Below are positions 46,863 to 61,133 of a stretch of 64,000 nucleotides of DNA, in pieces (within the stretch, counting starts at the first letter, position 1; each line of letters starts with the position of its first letter). This DNA is from Eleginops maclovinus (lineage: Eukaryota > Chordata > Actinopteri > Perciformes > Eleginopidae). A program made the position numbers and the translations under genes. Location: the NCBI RefSeq assembly GCF_036324505.1, contig NC_086360.1, positions 17,273,293-17,337,292 of the forward strand. Direction: 5' to 3'. A model generated the notes under the pieces. It ran no database searches. It was not told the DNA's origin and saw only the letters and a program-made list of their open reading frames with translations.

Positions 46863-47958
46863 CCAGCCAGGCGTGCAAATCTGCAGAGCTCCTGCATGAC
46901 CTCCGGTCTGTGGGTTAAAGGGCACAGAGAATACTGGCCTTTAACCCAGCTTGACCCAATTTAGTGGTATAATGACCATGCCACGGTATTGACCCTGTGT
47001 CACTAAGGTGTGGAGCTTCATATTAAATGGTTGCACCAAGCTTACAGGAAAATCCATACACAGGTTGATTATAACTCATCTAAAAAATCAGCTGCGCCAC
47101 AGAGTTCATGCTGACGCCTGAGATGCATGCTTCACATATGGAGAAAAATCACTTTGTGCCGATAATGAAAAAATGAGTCAAGGAGAAGATTGACGAGGAC
47201 AGGAAGTGCTCGACTAAACTATACATAAAAGCGCAGCGTCACACTTCATCAGCTGAGAGACAGGCTGCCGCATACTGAGGGAGGAGAGGGCAGAAATGGG
47301 GGAAAAGTTTTGAAGACCCACAAAATACAACAGGGAAAAGAGAAACACAGCAACTAGGAAAGAGGTAATTGTGGGGCTATGTGTTATGACACTTGTGTTG
47401 CATCCTGTGCTTTTGGTTTTGCCTTCAAGGAAGTCCAACGCACAGAAAAGGAATCTGTGAAGATGTTAGGGATCCTTTGCCAAAATCAGTCGGCTTATTC
47501 ATCCATCTACTCTCCAAAAAAAAAATAAGAGCGCCTTGCTCCATGAGGATAGTGAGCGGATCAGTGCGTTGCACGAAGACAGAGCTTTAAGGTGCATGGT
47601 GTCTGAGTGTAGAGACAGGCAGAAAACAGCTCTGACAAGCTGAGTTACATGTGTCAGAGAGGGGAGAGGCTGTGATAGACGACAGTGTGGGCACAGAGGC
47701 TGCGGATCACAACACTGCAGTCAGTCTGCTGCTCACCTGAGGGACGAGAGAAGCGCTGTGCAGACCTCCGTATTATCTCCCCCCTTTTTTGCTCTACGTT
47801 CTCTGCTACTTAAACTGTTTTTATTTTGTTTTGCTTATTGTTTTCATCTCCCTGTCTCTCTGCTTTTACAAACCCGGAGGCAGCAGTGACACAGTGTTAA
47901 CAAAACACAGGCGGGGAGGAGAAGGCCAACCAAGGCCAGGCAACGAGGACAACCAAGA

Positions 47959-47960
<2 letters not shown>

Positions 47961-48053
<93 letters not shown>
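47961..48053. repeat. (GGCA)n tetranucleotide microsatellite
   Basis: About 23 uninterrupted GGCA units; degenerate units continue to about 48,080. Translations give Pro-Ala-Cys-Leu or Gln-Ala-Gly-Arg repeats and are not coding. Confidence 0.99.
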
Positions 48054-48989
48054 ACATGCAGGCAGTGAGGCAGGCCTGCCCCCCAGCCTGTCTGGGCTGC
48101 GACCACTGGAATGGAAAAGTGGGGGGGATTTGGTAAAAGGTCAGGCAGCCAAGCCTCCTGTTGTTCCCAGTTTCACTCTAACTGCCGGTCTCTCTAAATT
48201 TCTCTATCTCCATCTTCCTCCCGAGGACTACAGACGTGGTGTTAGTGGGGGTTGTGGTTTGCGGGGGGTAAAAAGAAATAAGGATTTAGAGCAGTGTTGG
48301 TGGTGGCGGTGACAAGATCTAACATTTGCCAGAGGGTCCAGTCATACACCTCAGCATGGCGGATCCCCACCCCCTGCCAGTATCAACCCCTCCGCCTACA
48401 TTCAACCGCACCTCAGCCCTCCACCCACTCACACTCCCCTCTTCCCAGCGCTGTGCCCTCAAGCATCCGCCAGCAGCTCATGCTAGCTGGGCACAGCAGG
48501 GTCCGCACCGGCCTGAATAGGCAGCCAAGCGTTCCCCTGGCTCACTGCTGACACACAGCAAACTGACAACACACACAGCCAAAAAAACACAACACGAAAA
48601 CCACTGCCGCCACTGCCATACCCACAGCAGCCTTCAGCTGCTGCTCCACACGCACACGCACGCATATGGGCATGCACACAGAAACACACACTCATTCTCA
48701 GCTAGACTCATCACTAAGCTTCAATGCAAAATGTGGAAAATATAATGAGAAATAAAAGCATGATAACCCTCTTTTCTGGCACATAGATTATATAATCAAA
48801 GGATTCATGAGCAGGTAAAAGCTCATTAATTATTGTTTTATGTATCGGTTAAACATTATATATAAATATTTTCTAGAATCTATTCAAGCTAAAAACCAGC
48901 TGAGCTTCTGAACAGGCTGATTGCCATTTTTAACGATACACTTCGTAATTAACAGCATCTGCAAAATCCATCACTTGTAAAATAAGCCA

Positions 48990-49450
48990 TACACTTGACC
49001 ACAGGATTAAAATATCCGCGGTTTTAAAAGGGTAGCCAAAGGGAATTCAAGGGATGTGATTTTTATGGAAAAATCAAGACACTACTCTTAAATTGTAAGC
49101 ATTATCCATGGTGGCGCATTCCTTCAAAAGTGGAAACGGCAGTGTGAAATTCTACATCACACAAGTCTAAATCGCAAATCACCATGACATTTTACAAGCA
49201 GGCAAATCTTTTTTTATATATATAATAAGATCTGTGTTGTTATGGCTGCTCATTGACTAACGTGGAATTCATATCCGCGGTAATATCTCAATAATAGCCT
49301 ATTCATCTGAGGGGAACAAGTGCTTAGCATCAACAAGCGAGGGGGAAAATACCTAATAAAGAGGGAACAGTTACAGCGCAAGCAGCTGCGCGGAGCCACA
49401 AATACACCTAAATATCCTTAACCACATTACAGCCAGGGAAGATTACCACT
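48990..49450. promoter_or_regulatory. Candidate intronic conserved element
   Basis: Repeat-free AT-balanced block with two separate TATCCGCGG sequences (about 49,012 and 49,272), CATTGACTAACG and CACAAATACACC. No ORF. The position inside mn1 fits an intronic enhancer, but this is inference. Confidence 0.3.
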
Positions 49451-49555
49451 GTGATGTGTTAAGTAAATACTGAATTTAATGTGATGCACTTATATCACTA
49501 TATCTCTCGCCCCGAGTGCAGTACTTTGTTATTTAGCGCCTGATGATGAAGCTCT

Positions 49556-51102
<1,547 letters not shown>

Positions 51103-52659
51103 CCCCCTCTGGCCGCAAGAAGTGCTTAGGAAACCAGACACAAATCAGAACATGGGAAGTGATTTAGTGCCTCCTTCATAACTCACAACCATGTCCAGGA
51201 CCTGTCCAGCATGTCGTCCAAGTCGGTGACATATTGATCTACTTCGCTGTCTCTATTTTGTTTCAGCACAGAGCTGCAACACTTTCTGTGATTTCATCCG
51301 TTTGGAAAAAGGTCAACCACACGTTAAAACAGGGGCAATTTTGACGTTAGAAGCATGTGCATGACAGGATGAAATAATAGTGTGGGAATTATCAATTTAG
51401 GAATAGCAAAAGGGCAAAGAGATTGTTTTAATCTGTGTAATCAAATTAAATAAAAAATAATATTCTATTTGTTTTGTTTTGCTGTTGCTTTAATTACTTT
51501 ATTATGTGGGGACATATTTTAAGTAGATAAATGTGTTATTTAAACACACTGAGAATTAACAATAGTCATGTAGCATGAAATTATGGAAAATGTTTTAAAT
51601 TGAATTATTTTCTCTTCAGTAATGCAAATCCGAGCTTTTACACAGCCACCTCCCCTCATGAGAAAAGTACAGATGTACTCCCCGCCAAAAAAACATCTCT
51701 ACTTTCTTTATCACTCCCTCAGTCTGTCACCTAGGGAAACAGCTCCAATGTCATAATCCATTTGTCAATTGCTCAATAGAAATTAAACGCGCCTGACGAC
51801 TACCTGTATGTCTAATAACATAACTGCTGCTGGCAGCGGGACAACTTCCACAACACTAGATACCTGAAAACACACACACCTTTTAACAGCTGTAATTGTA
51901 TACCAGGGAACATGTGAACCCAGGACACCTTTTCAGGAATCTTTTTTTGTTTTACATTTCAATTTACGAAATAGTGGACATTTGGAGGCAGGCCACAGAC
52001 ACCCATGATCGAAGGTTTGAAAAACCACTCTCTGCGCATCTTCCTGATAAACAGTTTTCCATTTCCTTCTGCATCCAAGGAGAATATTTACCACATGCTG
52101 AGACAAGTTTTTTTTTATTCTAACACCCTTCCTCAGGGAAAACAAAACACCGGATGAGCTGCTATTTTGAAGAGTTAAAAAATCCAGCAAGGCCTGACAT
52201 CTTTGTTCATCTTTTTCTCTCTTCATCAGTCACAAGCACGCTTCTTTAATAGGCTTCCTTTGACTGTCACTAGTGCTCAATGTCTTGCGAAAAGCCTGAG
52301 AACATAGAGCATGCACGCACACACCCATGTAAAATATCAACAAACACAAATACACACACACTCACACACACACACACACACACACAGTCTTAAATTCCAA
52401 CCCCTGCATGATGGGCGTTTTTCGGTCCTGCACTATTTACAAGTCAAGTGAATACTCTTAAATATTTTCAACACATTAGAATTAAGAGTGTTCCACAGAG
52501 CGAGACACCTGAGATCGGGGGCTGAAGCCGTGAGCCTGACACCTAGTCTAAATAAATCAAACTTTATGTCTACACCTTACAAATCCACACTATCAAGTTG
52601 CAGTGTCTACAAACCTGCCCTTCATCAACAACTCACGTGCATACGCGCATACCAGCGCG

Positions 52660-52691
<32 letters not shown>

Positions 52692-55184
52692 CACACAAGT
52701 GTACAACAGCAAAAACAGAAATATAAAACGGGAAATTAATTTTGTAGTCCAAATCAGGGATAGTTTTGATCAGAAAGAGACCATTACGTCCTTTTTTTCC
52801 AGAAATCTGCACTTATAGACATATCCTAGCTGTTCTTTGTAGCCCTCCCATGAACATGTCAATAACCAAGACTTACAGGAGTTGCCTGAGGATGAATTAT
52901 GACTTCTGGAAACATTATTACGAAGGCTAATTGCTATGATTATCATAGTGATTATCATTACTGCTGTACAGGAGTGTGCGAGGTGCTTGGTGGATGTGTG
53001 CTGTTGTAAAAAGTCAATATGAAACACCTTGTAATGACAGGTAAAGAACATAGACTGCCCCAAGCTGTTTTTCTCACATTCAGGCATGTGCCAATCACTT
53101 TCTTCTTTTTTTAGAAAAAGGTAATAGAAATTACTGGTGTGATTTGTGGGGTTGTTGTCGTACGGAAATGTCAAAGGCAGGTAGTCTCACAGGATTGTTC
53201 TCCGTAGTGAAATATCAATACAGCTCTTTCAGTGGATTTAAGTGCTTTCTAGTAGGTGTGATAAGATGCAAGTTCCCTCTTTTCAAACCTGTCAAAGTCA
53301 GAGTGAAAGAGATTTGATCATGATTAGAGCTGTTTAAGGGCTGATTATTGAGAGTGAAGAGTGAAACTATTCCACAAGGTCAACTGTGAAGTGTTTTAAC
53401 TGTTCTGATAAAAAAAAAAGGAAAAGGAGTCAGCCGTGTGTGTGGCAAAAGTTAAAATAAAAATAACTGAATCACTTCCTACGCTTGCTGGTTGCCTGTT
53501 ATCACGACTGTGCATGAGTTTCTAAATGAACGGTCGGCTTCTGGCTAAGATATGTAGAAGAGAAAGGAAGAGGAAGAGCGTAAAATAAATTAAAAAGGGG
53601 AAATAAATATCAACTGACACCGTACAAGGAAAGTTACTTGCGAGCTTCTACATGCCTCCATGGGAGGACATGATGCCATGTTGCACACAAGACTCTGCAG
53701 GACATGAGCTTACAGTTGCAGGTATCACTGTGCCTCGGTGGAAAACTTGAGCTACATGCTGTCTGAGAGAGGATGCCAAATGTGGGGTCCAAAGGGGGCC
53801 ATTACTGCAGCAAGCATCACTTTAAACAGGCACACAGGGAGCACAGAGAGGGTGAGCTGGGATGCACAGGGTTCACAGTTGCTCTACAAATAAGCAGAGT
53901 ATAACTTGTATTGGCTACGGGGGGTTGGCTAAATATGGAATTTTCTTTTTTAAATATATTTGTGATTCCTGTAGACCCTCTTGTACCAAGCGCCGATACA
54001 AAAGCACCTGGCAAAGTTTCACACAACTTTGCATTGAGCACAAAGTGAAACTTCATGGAGTGATGGAAACATTCACCTCATACGACCACACTGACCTAAG
54101 ACCTCAAAGCTCTTTAACTTTTACTGCAATTAACTCCTCTGAAGCAAGCTCACCAAGTACACGCAACACCACAATTGTAGTAGTTAAAGATAATTTCTGT
54201 TTGAAGTGAAAAACACGTACAAAAATAAACAAATATGCATCATGTACGATTTGTCAGGACAAACACAAATAAGCTAATATGTTTTGCATTTTTGGTAAGT
54301 GTATTTCTTCTTCTACTTTAAGTCAAGGTTCTGCAATATTATTGTCATTAAACATCTCATTTACAGATTAAACCGTATCTTTTTATTTAGGCATTTATAT
54401 GACATTTTTATGTGAAAATCAATGTATTAATTATGGTTTATCATTACTGAATGTTAAATCGTAATTTTATATGAAATAATCTTGGCTCTACTAAGAGGGC
54501 AGACACAGATATACACATATATAAATGTACTGGAATGGCATAGAACCATTTTACCTGCAAGGAAAAATCAAATCTACTTCATTGCGAAAAAAAAACGTTC
54601 TTAGATTTCAGACTTAGATAACCGTTCCTAATAATTCCACTGCCCAAAAGAAATCTCAACTGGTTAGGTCATATGATTTTGTTAAACACGTTACAATACC
54701 AAGATTGTTGGTGTCATTTGAATACATGAATTAACAATTTAAAATGATACTACATTTTCTTGACCACGTTACATTAAGTTAATGCTAATGATATAAAGAA
54801 TTGTCCTGATTTATTTCAAATTAGTGTCACTGACATTACCTCCCTAATGGCAGAATTTGTTCACAAGACCGAGGTGGATATTTTTCTGCAGTGTGAAAAG
54901 CCTGTGGGATGCTGGCTCTTCTGGAACTACACTGTGGGCTATGACTTATCTTAAATTATTATGTTATTTTGCTCCCTTCTGTGTAGCCTAAGCATCAGAT
55001 TCAATCTCAAATCCCCCTCCCTTCCCAAATACACCTCCACCCTTTTTTTCATCTTTGCTGTCTGAAGCACTCAAATGAGAAACTGTCAGGAGCCGTGATT
55101 TGTGCTAACTAGCTATCGATCGCTCCAGAGCTGCATGCCTCGTGTCCATGCAGGGAGGGCTGAACGAAGAGAGGAGAGGAGGGA

Positions 55185-55189
<5 letters not shown>

Positions 55190-55264
<75 letters not shown>
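55190..55264. repeat. (GA)n microsatellite
   Basis: About 75 bp of GA, embedded in a larger purine-rich stretch (55,165-55,310). Confidence 0.99.
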
Positions 55265-55270
<6 letters not shown>

Positions 55271-55869
55271 AGGAGATGGAAAGAAAGAGAGGAGAGGAAA
55301 TGAGAACAGAAATAGGACTATTCTGAATAAATATCTACAGATTTTAATGAATTTATATTGTTTAATGTACTATCAGCCCAAGAGAAATTAAAACAGATAG
55401 AGTGACAGGGTGACTGTGGATGACTGCTTATCAGTGTTAGGTTTCCGACTCAAAAGAACAGCCTCATTAATCAATATCTAAAGTGATGATGTTACTTATC
55501 TCCTGGCATCAGTGGGTTTTTTTCTTTCTTTTTCTACGCCCCTATAAATATAGCTTTAATTATAGAACCAAATTAAAACTATTTTTTGATAATAAGTGGA
55601 AATAATGGGAACAAAAAAGCCACAATGTTCAATGATCCTGTCAGGTGTCTTCCAATTTAGCTGAAGACCAGTGGAGACAAATCATGAGAAAAAAACATGA
55701 CTGTAAAAAGTAAAATGTACTATGACATGGCTCAAATTAAAAAGTACACTGCCTGTTAGTTTTTTATTGATTTGTAATTGGGGTGACAGCGAAATTAGCA
55801 TAGTGGAAATGGCAAGTAACAGTGCTCTAAGAAGTAACGGCATTAGCACCCAACACTCTGTACTCATAA

Positions 55870-55975
55870 ACAATGCGCCTGGACTCAAGACTCCGCTCGG
55901 TGCGCGCTCCCGCCGCTTTGCACCCGCGCTGATCAGAACAAAGAGGCGCCCGAGACGCGCTCGGCGCTATCCTCA
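55870..55975. promoter_or_regulatory. Isolated CpG-dense patch in mn1 intron
   Basis: About 15 CpG dinucleotides in about 100 bp, within otherwise AT-rich intron, plus a SOX-type AGAACAAAGAGG. It may be an alternative promoter or a methylation-controlled enhancer. A chance ORF of 103 codons crosses it but resembles nothing that I know. Confidence 0.35.
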
Positions 55976-57556
55976 ATTATATAAAGTAAATTCACATTAT
56001 CACAAATCCATACATCCACAGGCCTTTCGGTAGCTTAACCCTGACTGTTGGTACTTCTTCCAGATGCTATTCTGTGGCATCGTCTCTGTCTACTGCTTAT
56101 GTTTGAAATGATTTGCAAAAACTGAACGTAAAATAACAAAAAAACATTAAAACTATTTTTATAAAGAACTTAAAGAAATGTATTCTAAAACATACAGCTA
56201 GATTAATTATACAATTATAATGTATAATAATGCATACAATTTGTTTTCTATTCGCCTACGATCAAAGCACACAACATAATATTAAAAAAACAAGAACAAA
56301 ATCAAAATAATGAAGTAGTATTAATTATATTAAAAAATAAATTAATAGAATCGTACAAAATAACGCCAATAATTATTCATCATTATTATTCTCAAAAGAA
56401 AAACTAGGGTGGAAGCTTATCAACAGCAACGTAACATTAAAAGTAGCCTACTTGAATTTGGATTTAAGACCCATCATACAAACATTAAGATAAAACTACT
56501 TGTAACCATCAACCAACATCTGCAAAATGTATATCTCCGTGAAGATGAAAAACTGCCTCTGTGCCTTTAGGAGAAAATATGTAATTTTTCCTTAAGAAAC
56601 TTTGCATTGGAAGACATTGTAACAAAAAAAAATTTAAACGACACGAGGTAGCAATAATCAATATAATATATCCTTTAAAAGTTGATAAAAATTAATATAA
56701 TAACAAAATGTTTAACAATAATCAAACTACAATTTTAAACTAAATGCTTAAAAGTATTACAATATTTCCAAATGAACTATTTCCCACGGAAAAAAATTTA
56801 AAAGTGTGAAAATTAATGGCCCTATTCTTTTCAAAATGATATCTAATCCTTGAAATCCTGCTGCCAAACTAAAATCAATCCACTTTCACCAGCTCGGTGT
56901 TATCCCATGGTAATAACAAAAACAAACACGTAACAAAGCGAAGGGAACCCCGCTGCGCAAACGCATATCCTCAAAAAGCTATTAATCTTCTCAATGTAGT
57001 TGTTCACCCTGAAAACCGAGATAAAGAACCACAGGAAATGTTTACTTTACTTGAGCTGTTCTTTTGAAGTTCCTTGACAATGAAGAAACGTATATATTTA
57101 TATTTTCGGAAAACTTAGTTCAGTGAGAAGGCATTTAAAACTGCTCTACTCCGAATCCCATTTTTAATACGGATCCATTATAGAAACAAAAACACCGAAT
57201 ACATTTTTTTTCTTTCTTTCTAAAGCCTTGAATGACGCTAGCATTAAATGTACTATCTTAATATACACTAAAGCTGTAAAATTCAAAGATCCTTGTTAAA
57301 CAGAGACAGCTGTTCCTGGGCGCATATAATAGACAAAAGGTCCTCTATAGTAAAAGCGTTACCAGAGCATTTAATCTATTATGAATGTGGTTTCACATTG
57401 CATTTCAGATCAAATAAATAGCAGTTTAAGAAATAACTTAAAAAAACAAAAAAGCAAAATACATCATTTAGCCTGTGTTGCATATGTGAGAGTGAGTGTA
57501 AGAGACAGGGGGTGAGAGAAAGAGAAAAAGTAAAAGTGGGTTGAATATAGGAATGA

Positions 57557-57562
57557 TTTATT
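57557..57562 (-). terminator. Potential intronic poly(A) signal overlapping the mn1 splice donor
   Basis: The donor reads G|GTAAATAAATC, so AATAAA occupies intron positions +4 to +9. The sequence downstream is U/C-rich but not clearly GU-rich. Use of this signal would compete with U1 binding and splicing and would give an exon-1-only Mn1 lacking the C-terminal 84 residues. The hexamer is seen directly; its use is inference. Confidence 0.35.
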
Positions 57563-57565
57563 TAC

Positions 57566-60500
57566 CTTCTTTGCTGCTGTTTTGGCTCTTATTTTTTTCC
57601 CATGGTCCCATGGCCTTGTCATCCTCTGACCCGTCCATCATGGCCTTGTCACTGGGCACGTACCAGGTGGCGTGCTGCTCTGCCATGAGGGTGTCAAGGT
57701 CAATAGTGCCCATTGAGCCCTTCCCAGCATCCGGGCTGCAGCTTGCCAGCTCATTGTCTCCGTTCTGTGAGGGACAGTCACCATTCTTTTTGCCATTTTT
57801 CATAGCCAGGGGCTGGTCCTCAGAGATACTGAACTGCTGCCGCTGGAGCTGGATCTGGGCCTGCAGAATCTCCAGAGGATGGATTTCATCCTGGCCAGAG
57901 GTGCTGGATGGGGTGCGTACCTGCTCCACCCCAGGAGTGCTCGGGTGGCTCACCCCACTGGCCCCTGTGCCCCCACCAGCATTAAGTCCATAACTGTCTG
58001 GTGTCGAGGTAGTATGATTGTTAATGCCCATGCCAAGGGGCTTTTGTCCATTAATCAACCCATGGTCACTTCTAGGCATTTTGGGTGAGCCGGTGATCAT
58101 AGGGCTGCGATTGGGCTTGATGGCTGAGGCACCTCCTGCATCTGAGCTTGAGGAAACCTCATCTTCGTTACCATAGTGGGTGCTGACATCGTCAGGAAAG
58201 TCCACTCGTGGTGAGCTACTGTCAGACTTAGCAACACTTTGAATGCCACTGTCCAATGAAGACATAAGGTCGGCCTGGTCCCCCAACATTAGGTCGCCTC
58301 CTTTTCCCCAAGACGGTGATTGGAGGTGTTTCTCGTGGGGCGTGCCCCCACCCCTCTCCCCAATGCCAGCAGAGGGGGTCTGCTGGCCTGGACTTACAAC
58401 AGGGTTACCATTGTCAGGGGGAAAAAAAATTCCAGGGCTCACATGTCCACTGTCTCTTTTTCTCCTTCCTCTCCCTCTTCCACTCCCTGTTGTTGCTTTC
58501 CCCTCACTGCACGGGGTAGCGTCCATGTTGTAATTTGGGGAGAGGGCACTGGCTTCCCCCTGCACCGTCTGGCTTTGACTTACAGGCTTAGAGTTGCTAT
58601 TCCCAGTGCCAGGTATCTGGCTGTTCTGGGAAGTGCTGCTCTGAAAATATTCAGGTCCAGCACTGCCAGTCCCATTAGATGTGCTGCTATTAATGTCCTG
58701 CTCTGTCTGACTGAGTTTTCGCTTGCCCTCATTTTGGTTTTTCTTGTTGAATGTTACGTTAAGATTGGGGGCCCCTAGGCTAGCGATCATGTTCTGGCAG
58801 GCCGTGGAAAGGGCCGCTAGGCAGCTCTGGCCGAAAACACTGTCTTTAGCACTGGTTTTGCTGAAGTTCCCGAGGGACAGGGCTCCAAGCTTACTAACAG
58901 ACGACCGCTGGCCTGGGGGGAACTCAGACTGAGGAGGGTAGCTCCCTGGTGAGGTGTTCACCCCCTGGGGAGCACTGTGGGCTTGCCCCTGACGGTTAGC
59001 CCCCACATAGGGAAATGTTGGCTGTGCTCCCATTGGAGGTGCAGGGAAGTCAGCTGGCCGCCTCTCTGCTGGTGCATTCGGATGCCCTGTCCCTGCTCCT
59101 GGAGACTGCATTTGAGAGAGGTTGCCCATGTTCCCACTGAATTGTGAGTGAATGCCCGGGGAATGGAGAGCCTGTACATGACCATCTCCTTGTATTCTCA
59201 TGGGGTCTTGCATGCCCATGCCAGGCCTAAACATCATTCCAGCACCGTTCTGCTGTAGCCCCATGTCGTGGGGCCCTGATTCATTACCCGCTCCACCCAT
59301 ACGCCGTGACATCATCTCCCCTGGTGGGTGGGAACCTTGGAACCAGGAGTTCTCCTGAGTTACATGAGGATTTTGTCCATCAATGTTGGGCATTCTGCCA
59401 GCATTCTCCCTGTCAAAGTTGGGCTGAGGCATGCTCCCGACTGGTCCTCCGTGAGCCATTGGGCCAGGAGGTACTTCACCGTGGTGGCCCAGCTGCTGCA
59501 GACTGGGCTGCCTCATCCTTTGCTGCTGGTTGCGTGAAGCCATCTGTTTTATCATCATGGCTGCATTCTGCCGCTGCTGCAGGGACTGCTGCTCAGGTCC
59601 TGGATGTTGCAGGGGACCTGGTGGGAAACCGTCACTCACAGGTGGGGTGAACTCTCCAGGCAGGCCAGGGTAGGCAGAGGGAGAGAGGTGGTTATCCATA
59701 CCCCCACACCAGCCTTCACCGCCATGTGCATTAGGAAAGTCAAATCTTGGCCTTTTCGCCATGTTCATATAAGGAGAGTCAAAGTGTTGCAGTCGCTGAT
59801 TTGGGGGCTGTTGGGAGGGAGGAGGAGCTGGCTGTTGCATATTAAACATGGGGTCCCCATAGGGGTGCAGACCTCTATTTTCCAGTCTGTGAATGGGATA
59901 TTCAAACTGGTTGTGTTGGCCAGGCATCATGACCCCTCCATCTAGAATGTTAGGGTTAGTAGGGCCGGGCTCAGCCTGAGGGGGTCGGGGGAGGCCAGGG
60001 GGGCATGAATTCTGTCTGGCTATCAAGCCGGCCTGTTGTTGCTGCTGCATGAGGGGATGCCTTGCATTGACCCCCGTCTCCATTCCCACAGGCACCTTCC
60101 GGCCATTTCCAAAACGCTCAAAAAACACTCCATGCTGAGGATGCTGAGGCTGCTGTGGCTGCTGAGGCTGTGGCGGCTGGTGTCCCTTAGAGATGCCCGA
60201 CATACCTGGTGTCCGTGGCATGCCAGGGTTCCCTGGGAAATTAGCGCCTGGAACTGGCCTTCCTGGACCAAAATGGGGTAACTGAGATTCTGATTCTGAT
60301 GGGGAAAATACATGTACATCAAAATGTCCAGATGGAGGCTCACTTGGAAAGTTATACTCTAATCCCTCTACTGCTCCCTGGTTGGGCATCCGCCGAGGCT
60401 CCAGGCCATGAGACTCAGATGACGAGGACGAGGAGGATGGGAGACCATGGAAGGATGCTGCTCTGTTAGGGGACTGGTCCAGGGGTAGACAGGGAGCAGG

Positions 60501-60831
60501 GACAGCATGGCTACCACTGGGCGGCCCGTGATGTTGAAAATCAGGCATGTTACCAGGCCGCTGCTGCGGCTGTTGCTGCTGCTGTTGCTGGGGAAAGCCA
60601 TCGCCTGCTTGCCCCTCAGAGAGAGGATCAAATCCTTCTCCAAAGCCCTGCTGTGGTCCCATGCCATTGTTGTTGTAGCCCATTAGCCTGCCACCATGCA
60701 GGCAAGATGACCCTGGCTCTGGACCTCCATAATTCCCACTGAAATGAGGGTGAGGTTGGTGGGGGTGAGGTTGATGGCCATGAGGATGTCCTTGATGAGG
60801 TTGCTGGTTGTTAAAAAATCCATGCATGGGT

Positions 60832-60867
<36 letters not shown>

Positions 60868-61133
60868 AGTCCACCGCCTGCATGCATTTCCGAGTGGCCC
60901 CGTGGGTGAAAGCCCCCGTACTGCTCTCCGTTAATGTTCATATTGAGCCCGAGCATTTGCGGCTCGCTCAGAGGACCCATTCCGGGCTCCACGGCTCCTG
61001 GTGGGCCTCCAGCGTGAAAACCTGGGCTTTTATAATGGGAGCCCATGTTCAGTCTCGGGTGGTTTATGTTTCTCTCCGACTGGCCAGGGTTTCTGCTATT
61101 AATCTGAGAACCGAACTGCTCCAGCCCAAACAT
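57566..61133 (-). CDS. mn1: mn1 exon 1, transcriptional co-regulator Mn1 (residues 1-1189 plus first base of codon 1190)
   Basis: Exon 1 encodes almost all of Mn1, a nuclear, largely disordered transcriptional co-regulator. Family knowledge: vertebrate MN1 has no classical DNA-binding domain, contacts p300/RAC3-type co-activators and PBX1/PKNOX1, and is needed for craniofacial development. Seen here: the conserved N-terminus [16 protein letters not shown]11 at residues 90-100; a second Q-rich run near 181-191; the [11 protein letters not shown] motif near 139; [20 protein letters not shown] near 212; HGVFFERF near 331; [11 protein letters not shown] near 410; [11 protein letters not shown] near 454; [18 protein letters not shown] near 474; a [20 protein letters not shown] block near 755-775; a basic [10 protein letters not shown] stretch near 882 (likely NLS); and [20 protein letters not shown] near 1097. 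The start is the ATG at 61133-61131, with A at -3. The reading frame extends four codons further upstream only through a near-cognate TTG after an in-frame TGA. No frameshift is visible. The 3' border AAAGAAG|GTAAAT is a good donor. The mn1a/mn1b assignment is unresolved. Confidence 0.97.
60834..60866 (-). repeat. Coding (CAG)10-CAA polyglutamine tract in mn1 exon 1
   Basis: Ten CAG and a closing CAA encode Gln 90-100. The near-pure CAG composition suggests length variability. Confidence 0.95.

Noticed and set aside
47961..48053. Regular repeat that could be mistaken for a CRISPR-like array
   Set aside because: Simple GGCA tetranucleotide repeat with no spacers; eukaryotic context.
55722..56033. 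103-codon ORF across the intronic CpG patch
   Set aside because: Not similar to anything I recognise; the Arg-rich part results from CpG-rich sequence.
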